The notes: generated by a model not told the origin, from the letters alone. A stretch of DNA of 64,000 nucleotides from Variovorax boronicumulans (GCF_030812215.1 NZ_JAUSSG010000008.1:248001-312000), one strand, 5' to 3'; counted from the first letter of the stretch, positions 7,103 through 17,870 are shown. A program made the numbers and translations.

Positions 7103-8389
7103 ATGAACATGACAGCACAAGCAGCGACGACAGCGGCAGTTCCTCGCCTCAAGGCGTCAGGGCGGGCCTTCGCGAACATCGCGAGCTTCTATCCCGAGCT
7201 CACGGCCTTTCGCCGCGATCTGCACGCGCACCCCGAGCTCGGCTTCGAGGAGGTCTACACCGCCGGCCGCGTGCGCGAGGCATTGCGCGCCTGCGGCGTC
7301 GACGAAATCCACGAAGGCATCGGCAAGACCGGCGTAGTAGGCGTCATTCGTGGCAAATCGACCGCCAGCGGCCGCATGATCGGCCTGCGCGCCGACATGG
7401 ACGCGCTCCCCATGCGCGAGGACAACAGCTTCGGCTGGCGCTCCGCCAACGACGGCCTGATGCACGGCTGCGGCCACGACGGACACACCGCCATGCTGGT
7501 CGGCGCCGCGCGCCATCTCGCCGAGACGCGCGATTTCGACGGCACCGCCGTGCTGATCTTCCAGCCCGGCGAAGAAGGCTTTGCCGGCGCGCGCGTGATG
7601 ATCGAGGACGGCCTGTTCGACCGCTTCCCGGTCAACGCCGTCTATGCGATGCACAACTGGCCCGCGATGCCCGCCGGCACCGTGGGCATCAACCGCGGCG
7701 CGATGATGGCCGCGGCCGACCGCATCACGATCGAGATCAAGGGCAAGGGCGGCCACGGCGCGCACGCCTACCAGACCATCGACCCGGTGGTGGTTGCCGC
7801 GCACATCATCACCGCCGCGCAGACCATCGTGTCACGCAGCGTGCGGCCCATCGACGCGGCCGTCGTCAGCATCTGCGCGGTGCAGGCGGGCGACCTCGGC
7901 GCGATGAGCGTGATCCCGGGCGAGGCCACGCTGGTCGGCACGGTGCGCACCTTCAGCGCGCGGGTGCAGGCGCAGGTCGAGCAGCGCCTCAGCGAGCTGT
8001 GCACAGCGATCGCCGGCGGCTTCGGCGCCACAGCCACCATCAAGTACGAGCGCATCTATCCGGCGACCATCAACACCGCGCCCGAGGCGATGTTCGCGGC
8101 CGACGTGGCCGAGTCGCTGGTGGGCGCCAAGAATGTCGAGCGCAGCATGGAGCCCAGCATGGGCGCCGAAGACTTTTCCTTCATGCTGCAGAAAAAGGCG
8201 GGCGCGTACCTGCGCATCGGCCAGGACGTGCGCGAAGGCGCCTTCCTGCACAACAGCCGCTACGACTTCAACGACGAGATCCTGCCGCTCGGCGCCGCAT
8301 TGCACGCGGGGCTGATCGAGCAGGGCATGCCGCTTGCTGCTACCCGCAGCACGCAGCCAGGGAAAGCAGCCGCCACCGCGGCGTCGTGA
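7103..8389 (+). CDS. M20 family amidohydrolase (hippurate hydrolase-like)
   Basis: 428 residues from the ATG at 7103. Metal-dependent amidase/peptidase of the M20D family, which cleaves N-acyl amino acids or related amides. Visible motifs are HAHPELGFEE, GLRADMDALPM, the metal site MHGCGHDGHTAMLVGAA and FQPGEEGFAGARVMIEDG. The dimerisation insert and C-terminal metal His region follow. No signal peptide, so it acts in the cytoplasm. Its place between the permease and the binding-protein gene suggests it hydrolyses the solute that the transporter imports, probably an acylated amino acid or small peptide. The exact substrate is unknown. Confidence 0.9.
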   Translation: MNMTAQAATTAAVPRLKASGRAFANIASFYPELTAFRRDLHAHPELGFEEVYTAGRVREALRACGVDEIHEGIGKTGVVGVIRGKSTASGRMIGLRADMDALPMREDNSFGWRSANDGLMHGCGHDGHTAMLVGAARHLAETRDFDGTAVLIFQPGEEGFAGARVMIEDGLFDRFPVNAVYAMHNWPAMPAGTVGINRGAMMAAADRITIEIKGKGGHGAHAYQTIDPVVVAAHIITAAQTIVSRSVRPIDAAVVSICAVQAGDLGAMSVIPGEATLVGTVRTFSARVQAQVEQRLSELCTAIAGGFGATATIKYERIYPATINTAPEAMFAADVAESLVGAKNVERSMEPSMGAEDFSFMLQKKAGAYLRIGQDVREGAFLHNSRYDFNDEILPLGAALHAGLIEQGMPLAATRSTQPGKAAATAAS

Positions 8390-8420
8390 TGTGTTCGATT
8401 TCAACCCGAGGAGTGTCCCC

Positions 8421-10004
8421 ATGAGTTTCAAGAAGAAAGCGGCCGCGGTCGCCGTCCTGTGCGCCCTGGGCGCCGCCAGCCTGGTCGCGAGCGCGCAGAC
8501 CATCCGCATCGCGAACCAGGGCGACGCGCTGTCGCTCGACCCGCACTCGCTCAACGAGTCGCTGCAGTTGAGCGTCACCGCCAACGTCTATGAAACCCTC
8601 GTGGGACGCAACAATGACCTGAGCCTTGCGCCGCTGCTGGCCACCAGCTGGAAGCAGACCTCGCCGAACGTCTGGCGCTTCGAGCTGCGCAAGGGCGTGG
8701 TCTTCCACGACGGCACGCCGTTCACCGCCGACGACGTGGTGTTCAGCTTCGCGCGTGCGCAGGGCGACGGCTCCGACTTGCGCGCTACGCTCAGCGACAT
8801 CAAGGCCGTGCGCAAGGTCGGCGACCTTGCCGTCGAAATCGAAACCAACGGCCCGTTCCCGATCCTGCCGGACGTGATCTCGCTCACGATGATCATGAGC
8901 AAGAAGTGGTGCGAGGAAAACCAGGCCACCAAGCCGGTCGACCGCCGCAAGGGCATCGAGAACACCGCCTCGTTCAAGGCCAACGGCACCGGCCCGTTCC
9001 GCGTGCGCGAGCGCCAGCCGAACGTGCGCACCGTGTTCACGCGCAACGGCACCTACTGGGGCAAGATCGACGGCAACGCGCAAGAGATCGTCTTCACGCC
9101 CATCGCCAACCCCGCCACCCGCGTGGCGGCACTCGTCTCTGGCGAAGTCGACGTGATGGAGCCGGTGCCGGTGCAGGACATCGCACGCATCAACGCCGCG
9201 CCCACCGCCCGCGTCATCACCGGCCCCGAGCTGCGCACCATCTTCCTGGGCATGGACCAGAAGCGCGACGAGCTGCTGTACTCCAACATCAAGGGCAAGA
9301 ACCCGTTCAAGGACAAGCGCGTTCGCCAGGCCTTCTACCAGGCCATCGACATCGCCGGCATCCAGCGCACCGTGATGCGCGGCGCCTCGCGGCCCACGGG
9401 CCTCCTGGTCGGCCCCGGCATCAACGGTTGGACCGCCGAGCAGGACAAGCGCCTGCCCTACGACGTCGAAGCCGCCAAGAAGCTCATGGCCGAAGCCGGC
9501 TACGCGAGCGGCTTCGAGGTGACGATGAACTGCCCGAACGACCGCTATGTGAACGACGGCCAGATCTGCCAGAGCGTGGCCGCCAACCTCGCGCGCATCA
9601 ACGTCAAGATCAACCTGGCCGCCGAGACCAAGGGCACCTACTTCCCCAAGATCCTGCGCCGCGACACCAGCTTCTACATGCTCGGTTGGACCCCGACCAC
9701 CTACGACTCGCACAACGCGCTGAGCTCGCTCACCGCCTGCCCCGACGACAAGGGCACGGGCCAGTTCAACCTGGGTGCGTACTGCAATCCCAAGCTCGAC
9801 GAACTGACCAAGAAGATCCAGTCCGAGTCCGACAAGGCCAAGCGCAACGAGCTGATCAAGGAAGCCTTCAAGCTGCATGCGGACGACATCGGCACGCTGC
9901 CGCTGCATCAGCAGTCGCTGGCCTGGGGCGTGAGCAAGAAGGTCGAGCTGGTGCAACTGGCCGACAACTTCATGTACTTCAAGTGGATGAGCATCAAGCC
10001 GTGA
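8421..10004 (+). CDS. Peptide ABC transporter substrate-binding protein (family 5)
   Basis: 527 residues starting at MSFKKKAAAVAVL, after an AGGAG ribosome site. Signal peptide to about residue 28 (LVASA), with cleavage before QTIRIANQGD. Belongs to the DppA/OppA cluster C binding proteins: LSLDPHSLNES near the N-terminus, RFELRKGVVFHDGTPFTADD and the KRVRQAFYQAIDI hinge region are typical. It captures solutes in the periplasm and hands them to the DppB/DppC pair. Two terminator-like hairpins after this gene probably make it the most abundant product, as usual for binding proteins. Confidence 0.94.
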   Translation: MSFKKKAAAVAVLCALGAASLVASAQTIRIANQGDALSLDPHSLNESLQLSVTANVYETLVGRNNDLSLAPLLATSWKQTSPNVWRFELRKGVVFHDGTPFTADDVVFSFARAQGDGSDLRATLSDIKAVRKVGDLAVEIETNGPFPILPDVISLTMIMSKKWCEENQATKPVDRRKGIENTASFKANGTGPFRVRERQPNVRTVFTRNGTYWGKIDGNAQEIVFTPIANPATRVAALVSGEVDVMEPVPVQDIARINAAPTARVITGPELRTIFLGMDQKRDELLYSNIKGKNPFKDKRVRQAFYQAIDIAGIQRTVMRGASRPTGLLVGPGINGWTAEQDKRLPYDVEAAKKLMAEAGYASGFEVTMNCPNDRYVNDGQICQSVAANLARINVKINLAAETKGTYFPKILRRDTSFYMLGWTPTTYDSHNALSSLTACPDDKGTGQFNLGAYCNPKLDELTKKIQSESDKAKRNELIKEAFKLHADDIGTLPLHQQSLAWGVSKKVELVQLADNFMYFKWMSIKP

Positions 10005-10035
10005 TCCCGCTGGCCGCTCCTTCGGCGGCCTGACC

Positions 10036-10067
10036 ATGGGCCCGCTTCTTGCGGGCCCATTCCTTTT
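10036..10067 (+). terminator. Intra-operon terminator/attenuator after the binding-protein gene
   Basis: Stem ATGGGCCCGC / GCGGGCCCAT with a 5-base loop, followed by TCCTTTT. It lies 32 bases after the binding-protein stop and before the second permease gene. Partial termination here would lower expression of the downstream transporter genes. Confidence 0.7.
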
Positions 10068-10118
10068 GATTCACGATGAAAATTAACCCCCACGCTCCCC
10101 TTGCTGCGCAAGGTCCGC

Positions 10119-10141
10119 TGCCCCCCGAGGGGGCCGTTTTT
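10119..10141 (+). terminator. Second terminator-like hairpin, part of a C/G-rich intergenic motif
   Basis: GCCCCCCGAGGGGGC followed by CGTTTTT. Together with the CCCCCACGCTCCCC stretch just upstream it resembles an interspersed intergenic motif that I associate with Comamonadaceae genomes. It ends 20 bases before the dppC-type start. Confidence 0.5.
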
Positions 10142-10161
10142 CGTCTTGGGGCGGCCCGGCG

Positions 10162-11073
10162 ATGAAAAAAACCCTTGCCCGCTGGCTCGACAGCGATGTC
10201 GGCTATAGCTTCCGCACCTCGCCCGTGGCAATGGCGGCTGCACTGATCGCGCTGGTCTGCCTGTTCTGCGCGGCGTTCGCCGGATGGGTGTCGCCGCACA
10301 ACCCCTTCGACCTCGCCACCCTCGAACTCGGCGACGCCCGCCTTCCGCCCGCATGGAGTGCCGAAGGTTCTTCCAAGTACCTGCTCGGCACCGACGACCA
10401 GGGCCGCGACATTCTTTCTGCCGTGATCTATGGCGCGCGCATCTCGATGATCGTGGGCGTCGTCTCGGTCGTGCTCTCGGTCGTCGTCGGCGTGGTGTTC
10501 GGCCTGCTCGCAGGCTTTCTCGGCGGCTGGCTCGATTCGTTCCTCATGCGCGTGTGCGACGTGATGCTGTCGTTCCCGCCCATCCTCGTCGCGCTGCTGA
10601 TCGCCGGTGTGGGCCGTGCGCTCTTCCCGGGCGCGCACGAGTCGCTCGCGTTCGGCGTGCTGATCATTTCGATCTCGCTCACGGGCTGGGTGCAGTACGC
10701 GCGCACGGTGCGCGGCTCCACGCTGGTGGAGCGCAACAAGGAATACGTGCAGGCCGCGCGCGTCACCGGCGTGGCGCCGGTGCGCATCATGCTGCGCCAT
10801 GTGCTGCCCAATGTGATGGGGCCGGTGATGGTGCTGGCCACCATCCAGGTCGCGACCGCGATCATCACCGAGGCCACGCTCTCGTTCCTGGGCGTCGGCG
10901 TGCCGCCGACTTCGCCCTCGCTGGGCACGCTCATCAGCATCGGCAACCAGTACCTGTTTTCGGGCGAATGGTGGATCACGGTGTTCCCGGGCCTGATGCT
11001 GGTGCTGATCGCCCTGAGCGTGAACCTGCTGGGCGACTGGCTGCGCGATGCGCTCAATCCGCGTTTGCGCTGA
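10162..11073 (+). CDS. Dipeptide/oligopeptide ABC transporter permease (DppC type)
   Basis: 303 residues from MKKTLARWLDSD. Second inner-membrane permease of the peptide importer. The N-terminal helix is followed by the conserved LLGTDDQGRDILSAVIYGAR region and then the transport domain with its EAA loop EYVQAARVTGVAPVRIMLRH. The C-terminal GDWLRDALNPRLR is the family signature. It pairs with the permease at 6120, although the amidohydrolase and binding-protein genes and two hairpins separate them. Confidence 0.94.
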   Translation: MKKTLARWLDSDVGYSFRTSPVAMAAALIALVCLFCAAFAGWVSPHNPFDLATLELGDARLPPAWSAEGSSKYLLGTDDQGRDILSAVIYGARISMIVGVVSVVLSVVVGVVFGLLAGFLGGWLDSFLMRVCDVMLSFPPILVALLIAGVGRALFPGAHESLAFGVLIISISLTGWVQYARTVRGSTLVERNKEYVQAARVTGVAPVRIMLRHVLPNVMGPVMVLATIQVATAIITEATLSFLGVGVPPTSPSLGTLISIGNQYLFSGEWWITVFPGLMLVLIALSVNLLGDWLRDALNPRLR

Positions 11074-11094
11074 AGAGAAAAGGAGAACGCCACC

Positions 11095-12161
11095 ATGACG
11101 CTGCTCCAGGTCCAGGACCTCGTTGTCGAATTTCCGCACCGCCGCGGCACGCTGCGCGCGCTCGACCGCATCTCGTTCGATATCGCGCCAGGGGAAATCC
11201 TCGGCGTGGTGGGTGAATCGGGCGCGGGCAAATCGCTCACGGGCGCGGCCATCATCGGCCTGCTCGAACCGCCGGGCCGCGTGGCCGGCGGGCAGATCCT
11301 GCTGGAGGGGGAGCGCATCGACAACTTGAGTTTCGATGCGATGCGCCCCATCCGCGGCCGCAAGATCGGCGCCATCTTCCAGGATCCGCTGACCTCGCTG
11401 AATCCGCTCTACACCGTGGGCCGCCAACTCATCGAGACCATCCGCGCGCATTTGCCCGTGACCGAATCCGAAGCCCGCAAGCGCGCCATCGGCCTCTTGC
11501 AGGACACCGGCATTCCCGCTGCCGAGCAGCGCATCGATCACTTTCCGCACCAGTTCTCGGGCGGCATGCGCCAGCGCGTGGTGATCGCGCTCGCGCTCGC
11601 GGCCGAGCCCAAGCTCATCGTGGCCGACGAGCCAACCACCGCGCTCGACGTATCGATCCAGGCGCAGATCATTCAACTGCTCAAGCGCATCTGCAAGGAG
11701 CGCGGCGCGGCCGTGATGCTCATCACGCACGACATGGGCGTGATCGCCGAAACCTGCGACCGCGTGGCCGTGATGTATGCGGGCCGCATCGCCGAGATCG
11801 GCCCGGTGCACGAAGTGATCCACCAGCCTTCGCACCCCTACACCTCGGGCCTCATGGCGTCGATTCCCGACATGACCAGCGACCGCGAGCGGCTCAACCA
11901 GATCGACGGCGCGATGCCGCGGCTCAACGCCATTCCGGCCGGCTGCGCCTACAACCCGCGCTGCCCGCGCACCTTTGCGCGCTGCCTCACCGAGCGGCCC
12001 GAGTTGCTGCACGCGGGCGCCACGCGCGCCGCGTGCTGGCTGCACGACGCGGCCGACCCGCACCTCGGCCAGACCGAGATCGCGGCGAAGCACCACGATG
12101 CGCTCGCGGCCGGCGAACGCGCCACGCGCGAAGCGGCCGAACCCATCGTGGAGGTGACGCG

Positions 12162-12165
<4 letters not shown>
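11095..12165 (+). CDS. Peptide ABC transporter ATP-binding protein (DppD type)
   Basis: 356 residues from MTLLQVQDLVVEF, with an AGGAG site. Cytoplasmic ATPase that powers the importer: Walker A GESGAGKS, signature FSGGMRQRV, Walker B LIVADEPTTALD and H-loop LITHDMG. The C-terminal oligopeptide/dipeptide domain has the cysteine-rich CAYNPRCPRTFARC. A roughly 25-residue Ala/Glu-rich tail follows. Its stop overlaps the next start as ATGA, giving translational coupling to its partner ATPase. Confidence 0.94.
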
Positions 12166-13189
<1,024 letters not shown>

Positions 13190-13193
<4 letters not shown>

Positions 13194-15139
13194 CGGCAGG
13201 CGGCCCGGTCGAATGGCCGGAGGGTTTTCCGTACCGGCCGCACCTGCGCTTCTGTTCGCTCGGCAACGAGAACGTTGCCGAGGTGATGGAGAGCTTTCGC
13301 ATCGCCTGCGAGCGGCTGGGCTGCACCACCTCCGTCGAGGCCACGCCGAGCGTCGACAACGCGGACATCAATCTCTTCTTCTTCGCGATGGGCCTGGGCC
13401 TGCCCTCCGGCCAGGAGCTGCCGCCCAACGCCATCGTCGTCAACTTCGAGCCGGCGCTGCCCGAGCTGCTGGAGGAAATTCCCGGCTATCGCCGCCTGCT
13501 CCAGCAGGCCTGGGTGTGGGAATACAGCCTCGAGAACCTGATGCATCACCAGGCCCTGGGCATCTTCAGGTCCGACTACGTACCGCTGACTTTCGAGCCG
13601 CAGGCAACGCCCATGCTGCCCGAGGACCAGGTGCTGGCCGATGAGGCGCAGGACATCGACGTCATCTTCTTCGGCGAGACCATGCCCCGGCGCCTCGAGG
13701 TGCTGCGTGCGCTGGAAGCCGGCGGGCTGCGCGTGGCCTATCCCATCGGAACGTCCTGGACACCCGCGCAGCGCGATGCGCTGCTGCCGCGTGCGAAGGT
13801 CGGCCTGAACATGCGCAAGGCCGACCGCACCGCCACAGCGGAAGTGCCGCGCCTGTCCATCCTGCTGCGCAATCGCAAGGCGGTGGTGTCCGAGCTGTAC
13901 CCCCATTCCGAGATACCCGCGGCGCTGCGCGATGCGGTGGAAGGCTGCACGAAAGACGAGCTCGTGGAGCGGGTGCGTACCTTGGTGGCCGATGCCCCGC
14001 GGCGGCGCGCGCTCGAAAGGGCCGGACCCCTGGCGCTGATGCGCCTGCCGCCGCAGCAGGCCCTGCTGGCAGGGGCGCTGCGCCGCTATCTCGCAGCGAC
14101 CCGCCAGCGCCTGATCGGCAGTCAGGCCGTGGCGTCCGGCTCGAGGGCTGCAGTGTCGGTGCTGATGGTCACACGGAACGACGATGCCGACGTGGTCGAG
14201 GCACTGGCCTCGATAGCGGCACAGACCCTGGCCCCGCACCGGATCATCGTGGTGGACGACGCATCGACCGACGGCACGGTGGCGCTGATCCGCGAGCGGA
14301 TGCAGGCCGATCCGCGCCTTTCCGGGCTGTTGCTGCTGCAGGCTTCCACGCCGATGGGGTGGGCGGCTGCGGCGCAATGGGGGCTCTCGCTGGCAGAGGG
14401 CGACGCGTTGGCCCTCTGGTCGCTGGCGACGCCGAGCGAACCGGGCCGCCTGCAGGTGCAATCCGCTTTCCTGCGTGCATCGCCGGCCGTCGGCGCTGTC
14501 GGCGCCCGCAATCCGACCGGCCGTCTGCCGGAGATGCACGCGCAGATCCTGGCCGGAATGCTGGTCCACATGCCGTCCGACCAGCAGCCCATGGCGATGG
14601 GCAGCCTGATGCTGGCATTGCCACGCATCCGGCAGCGCGGCTTCGGATTCGACGCCACGCTCGGCGAGTTCGCGTGGATGGGGCTGCTGCTGGAACTGGT
14701 GCGCGACGGTGCCTTGCTGGCCAACCTGAACGCCGAATTGATGGCGCCCCCGAAGATCCACGCGCCATCCGCTCCGACGGCTGCGACCGTGATCGCGTTG
14801 GCCCGCGTGCGCGAACGCCTGCTTCCCTTGGTGTTTCCCGATCTGCCATCGAGCGCCGCGCAGCGGCTCGCGCGGCTCTATGGGCACGAATGGGCGCCCG
14901 ACGCATCGGACGCCACCGCCTTGCTGCGCGACATCGCCACCGCCTGCGAAGGCCGCGACGACCCGCATGTCGCCACCATGCTGCGCGGCGAATGCCTGCG
15001 TGTACTCGATGTGTACGCACAGAACGCGCGTCTCGCGCCGGGCTACGTCCGCGGGCTGATGGCAGAGCCCTTGCTGCGTGACTTCCTGGCTCCGCTGGGC
15101 GAGCGCATCTACAGCTTCGAGCCGGGCGGTACTTCCTGA
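13190..15139 (+). CDS. Two-domain glycosyltransferase-like protein
   Basis: 649 residues from the GTG at 13190, which overlaps the preceding stop as GTGA and has a strong GGAGGAAGG site 7 bases upstream. The N-terminal half (to about residue 310) looks like a GT-B/CgeB-like domain: a stretch ending ALGIFRSDYVPL, then DVIFFGETMPRRLEVLRALE and a second Rossmann-like region. The second half, from about residue 325, is a GT-A family 2 domain: VSVLMVTRNDDADVVEAL, with VVDDASTDGTV as nucleotide-sugar/metal site. The acidic residues expected later in GT2 catalysis are not obvious. No signal peptide or membrane helix. Donor and acceptor are unknown. The fusion and its coupling to a peptide ABC operon are odd. 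Confidence 0.72.
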
Positions 15140-15209
15140 GCGTGTGCGTAAACGCACAGCCTGGATGTCGCCGCTGCTGCAAAGTGCCGCGGCAGACTTC
15201 TAAAAGACC

Positions 15210-16139
15210 ATGGCAAGCAAGACGATCCTCTCCATCCGGCCCGAGCCGATGACGCGTGCACCCGGGCGCCGCGGCTTTCTCATGGGGTCGGCGGTTGGCG
15301 CGACGGTTGCTCTGGCCTCCCTCGCGGGACTGTCGCACGCAGCCCCCGGCGCGCCTTCACGCCGGATGCCCGTCATCTTCATCGGCCACGGCACGCCGAT
15401 GAACGCCATCGCCGACAACGCCTTCACGCGGCGCCTCTCCGCATGGGGCCGGGAGCTGCCGCCGCCGACGGCCATCCTCAGCGTGTCGGCGCACTGGCTG
15501 AGCCGCGGCGCCACCGGCGTCGGCGTGCAGGCGAAGCCGAAGACCATCCACGACTTCGGCGGCTTCCCTCAGGCGCTGTTCGACGTCGACTACCCCGCGC
15601 CGGGCCACCCGGCGCTGGCGCGCGAAACCGTCGGCGTCGTGAAGCAGTCGCCGGTGATCGCCACCGACCAATGGGGGCTCGACCATGGCACGTGGTCGGT
15701 GCTCAAGCACCTTTATCCGAAGGCAGACGTTCCTGTCTTCCAGCTCAGCATCGACTACGACAAGCCGGCTGCCTTCCATTACGCGGTGGGGCGCGATCTG
15801 GGCGCGTTGCGCGACAAGGGCGTGCTCGTGATGGGCAGCGGCAACGTGGTGCACAACCTGCGTGCCACCGATCGGGGAACGGTCGACGGGCCGAAGGCGA
15901 GCCGCCCGTGGGCGCAGTCATTCGACGATGCGGTGAGATCGGCGCTCGCGGGCCGCGATGACCGCGCGCTGATCGGCTATGAAAAGCTGGAGGGCGCATC
16001 GACCGCAGTCGCGACGCCCGATCACTACTACCCGTTCCTCTACGCCCTGGGCGCCGCCGGGCAGGGCGAGCGCGCGAAGACGATCTACGAGGGATTCCAG
16101 TCCGGCACGCTCAGCATGCGCTGCGTGCAGTTCGGCTGA
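15210..16139 (+). CDS. DODA-type extradiol dioxygenase with Tat-like signal
   Basis: 309 residues from the ATG at 15210; Met14 is a possible later start. The main body is the YgiD/4,5-DOPA-extradiol-dioxygenase family of non-haem metal enzymes: PVIFIGHGTPMNAI, SVSAHWLSRG, IHDFGGFPQALFDVDYPAPG, WGLDHGTWSVL and GSGNVVHNL hold the conserved His ligands. Ahead of it is an extension with a twin-arginine motif RRGFLMG (residues 20-26), a hydrophobic stretch and an AxA-type site near residue 45. Ordinary family members are cytosolic, so this one may be exported folded with its metal. Monocistronic, and followed by a long imperfect palindrome. Confidence 0.88.
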   Translation: MASKTILSIRPEPMTRAPGRRGFLMGSAVGATVALASLAGLSHAAPGAPSRRMPVIFIGHGTPMNAIADNAFTRRLSAWGRELPPPTAILSVSAHWLSRGATGVGVQAKPKTIHDFGGFPQALFDVDYPAPGHPALARETVGVVKQSPVIATDQWGLDHGTWSVLKHLYPKADVPVFQLSIDYDKPAAFHYAVGRDLGALRDKGVLVMGSGNVVHNLRATDRGTVDGPKASRPWAQSFDDAVRSALAGRDDRALIGYEKLEGASTAVATPDHYYPFLYALGAAGQGERAKTIYEGFQSGTLSMRCVQFG

Positions 16140-16262
16140 AGGCACGAATGAACCTGCTGCGCACCCCGATCTCGCATCTGCGGTCCTCGCCGTACGTTAG
16201 TACGGCTCCGGTCCTCGACGCGACCTCGGGGCGCTCGCGACGGTTCCTTCGCGCCTTCAGAC
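16136..16262. repeat. Long imperfect palindrome between the DODA gene and zwf
   Basis: Arms of about 60 bases are complementary with interruptions around the centre CCGTAC-GTTA-GTACGG. The left arm begins at the dioxygenase stop codon and the right arm ends just before the zwf stop, so it fills the whole convergent gap. It may act as a bidirectional terminator or be a REP/MITE-like element. Its layout is like the element at 59896-60054. Confidence 0.6.
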
Positions 16263-16268
16263 GCTGAG

Positions 16269-17738
16269 TTATTGCTCTTCGCCCCACGAGAAGCCGTCGC
16301 GCGCAATCATCGCGCTCGATGCGCTCGGGCCCCAGGTGCCGGCCGCATAGGGGCGCGGGCCGCCGTCCGATGCCCAGCTGTCGATCAGGGGCTCGACCCA
16401 GCGCCATGCCTCTTCCTGTTCGTCGCTGCGCACGAACAGGTTCAGGCGCCCGTCGATCACGTCGAGCAGCAGGCGCTCGTAGGCGCCCACGCGCTCGGCG
16501 CCGAAGCGCTTGTCGAAGTCCAGGTCGAGCTGCACCGGCGCCAGCTGCGCGGCGGCGCTCTGGTGGCCGTTGCGCTGCCGGTTGTCCTGCGCCTGCGCGA
16601 GCATGTGCAGCTCCAGGCCGTCCTTGGGCTGCAGGTTGATCACCAGCTTGTTGACGTTGCCCGCGGGCGCTCGGTAGATCGCATGCGGCGTCGGACGGAA
16701 GTTGACCTCGATGCGCGCATCGCGCGAGGCCAGGCGCTTGCCGGTGCGGATGTAGAACGGCACGCCGGCCCAGCGCCAGTTGGCGATTTCGGTGCGCAGC
16801 GCCACGAAGGTCTCGGTGCGGCTGTCGGGGTCGACGCCGGGCTCGTCGCGGTAGCCCTGCACGCGTTCGCCGTAGGCGGTGCCGGCGGTGTACTGGCCGC
16901 GGATCGCATGCAGGCTCAGGCTCTCGGGCGTCCAGGGCTTGAGGGCGCGCAGCACCTTGAGTTTTTCGTCGCGGATGGCGTCGGCGTGCGAGTTGATCGG
17001 CGGTTCCATGCCGATCGCGCACAGGAGCTGCAGCGCGTGGTTCTGCACCATGTCGCGCAGCGCGCCCGTCTGGTCGTAGAAGGCGCCGCGCTTCTCCACG
17101 CCCAGGTCTTCGGCGATGGTGATCTGGATGTTGGCGATGTGCTCGCGGCGCCAGATGGGCTCGAAGAGCGCATTGCCGAAGCGCATCGCGAACAGGTTCT
17201 GCACCGAGGGCTTGCCGAGGTAATGGTCGATGCGAAAGACCTGCTTTTCTTCCAGCACCTTGCCCACCGCCGCATTGATCGCGCGGTTCGAGGCGAGGTC
17301 GTGGCCGAGAGGCTTCTCGAGCACGATGCGGGTCCTGGGGCCGTTGAGGCCGGCGGCTGCGATCTGCTCGACCACCTGGGTGAAGAGGGCGGGCGCCGTG
17401 GCGACATACATCACCACCGTGGACGCGTCGCGCTGCTTGAGCAGGTCGGACAGCCGGGCGTAGTCGTCGGGCTTGGACAGGTCCATGCGCAGGTAGTGCA
17501 GCATCGACGCGAACTTCTTGAATTCTTCCGGGGAGGGGCGCTTGGCGCCTTCGACCGCACTGAAGCGCGACTGGATCAGCTCGCGGTACTGGTCGTCCGA
17601 CAGGTCGTCCCGCGCCACGCCGACGATGCGTCCGTCCTGCGGGAGGCTGCCGTGCCGGAAGGCCTGGAACAGCGCGGGCATGAGTTTGCGCCACGCGAGA
17701 TCGCCAGTACCGCCGAACAGAACGAGATCGAAGCTCAT
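16269..17738 (-). CDS. zwf: Glucose-6-phosphate 1-dehydrogenase
   Basis: 489 residues, the normal length. Oxidises glucose-6-phosphate to 6-phosphogluconolactone with NAD(P)+, feeding the Entner-Doudoroff and pentose-phosphate routes. The coenzyme loop VLFGGTGDLAWRK is at residues 6-18, EKPLG at 141-145, and the catalytic RIDHYLGKPSVQN block at 170-182 with His172. Start at MSFDLVLFGG with a GGAAAG site. Divergent from the AfuABC-like operon, with which it shares a 156-base control region. Confidence 0.96.
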   Translation of the reverse strand: MSFDLVLFGGTGDLAWRKLMPALFQAFRHGSLPQDGRIVGVARDDLSDDQYRELIQSRFSAVEGAKRPSPEEFKKFASMLHYLRMDLSKPDDYARLSDLLKQRDASTVVMYVATAPALFTQVVEQIAAAGLNGPRTRIVLEKPLGHDLASNRAINAAVGKVLEEKQVFRIDHYLGKPSVQNLFAMRFGNALFEPIWRREHIANIQITIAEDLGVEKRGAFYDQTGALRDMVQNHALQLLCAIGMEPPINSHADAIRDEKLKVLRALKPWTPESLSLHAIRGQYTAGTAYGERVQGYRDEPGVDPDSRTETFVALRTEIANWRWAGVPFYIRTGKRLASRDARIEVNFRPTPHAIYRAPAGNVNKLVINLQPKDGLELHMLAQAQDNRQRNGHQSAAAQLAPVQLDLDFDKRFGAERVGAYERLLLDVIDGRLNLFVRSDEQEEAWRWVEPLIDSWASDGGPRPYAAGTWGPSASSAMIARDGFSWGEEQ

Positions 17739-17802
17739 GAAAAACTTTCCTTTGTCTGAGTGCCTGGAAGGCGTCCGGGCTTGGTGGAACGCCAGTCGCG
17801 AT

Positions 17803-17835
17803 GGTACTTGTACCGATTCCCGGGACCTGTACTAA
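17803..17835 (+). promoter_or_regulatory. Promoter with overlapping palindrome between zwf and the AfuABC-like operon
   Basis: TTGTAC (17808-17813), 16 bases, TACTAA (17830-17835) reads as a sigma-70 promoter toward the transporter. A perfect inverted repeat GGTAC-TT-GTACC (17803-17814) covers the -35 box. The site lies in the divergent zwf region, so one regulator could control both directions. I cannot name the factor. Confidence 0.5.
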
Positions 17836-17850
17836 AGCTACGCTGTGGCC

Positions 17851-17870
17851 AGGCCGCAAGGCCTTTTTTT
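17851..17870 (+). terminator. Small hairpin plus T run in the transporter leader
   Basis: AGGCC-GCAA-GGCCT followed by six further T, 25 bases ahead of the binding-protein start. A 5-bp stem is weak for a terminator, so leader attenuation is possible but unproven. Confidence 0.35.

Noticed and set aside
8340..10037. A 565-codon minus-strand frame opposite the binding-protein gene
   Set aside because: Composition is biased with no domain, and it is mirrored by a genuine family 5 binding protein on the plus strand.
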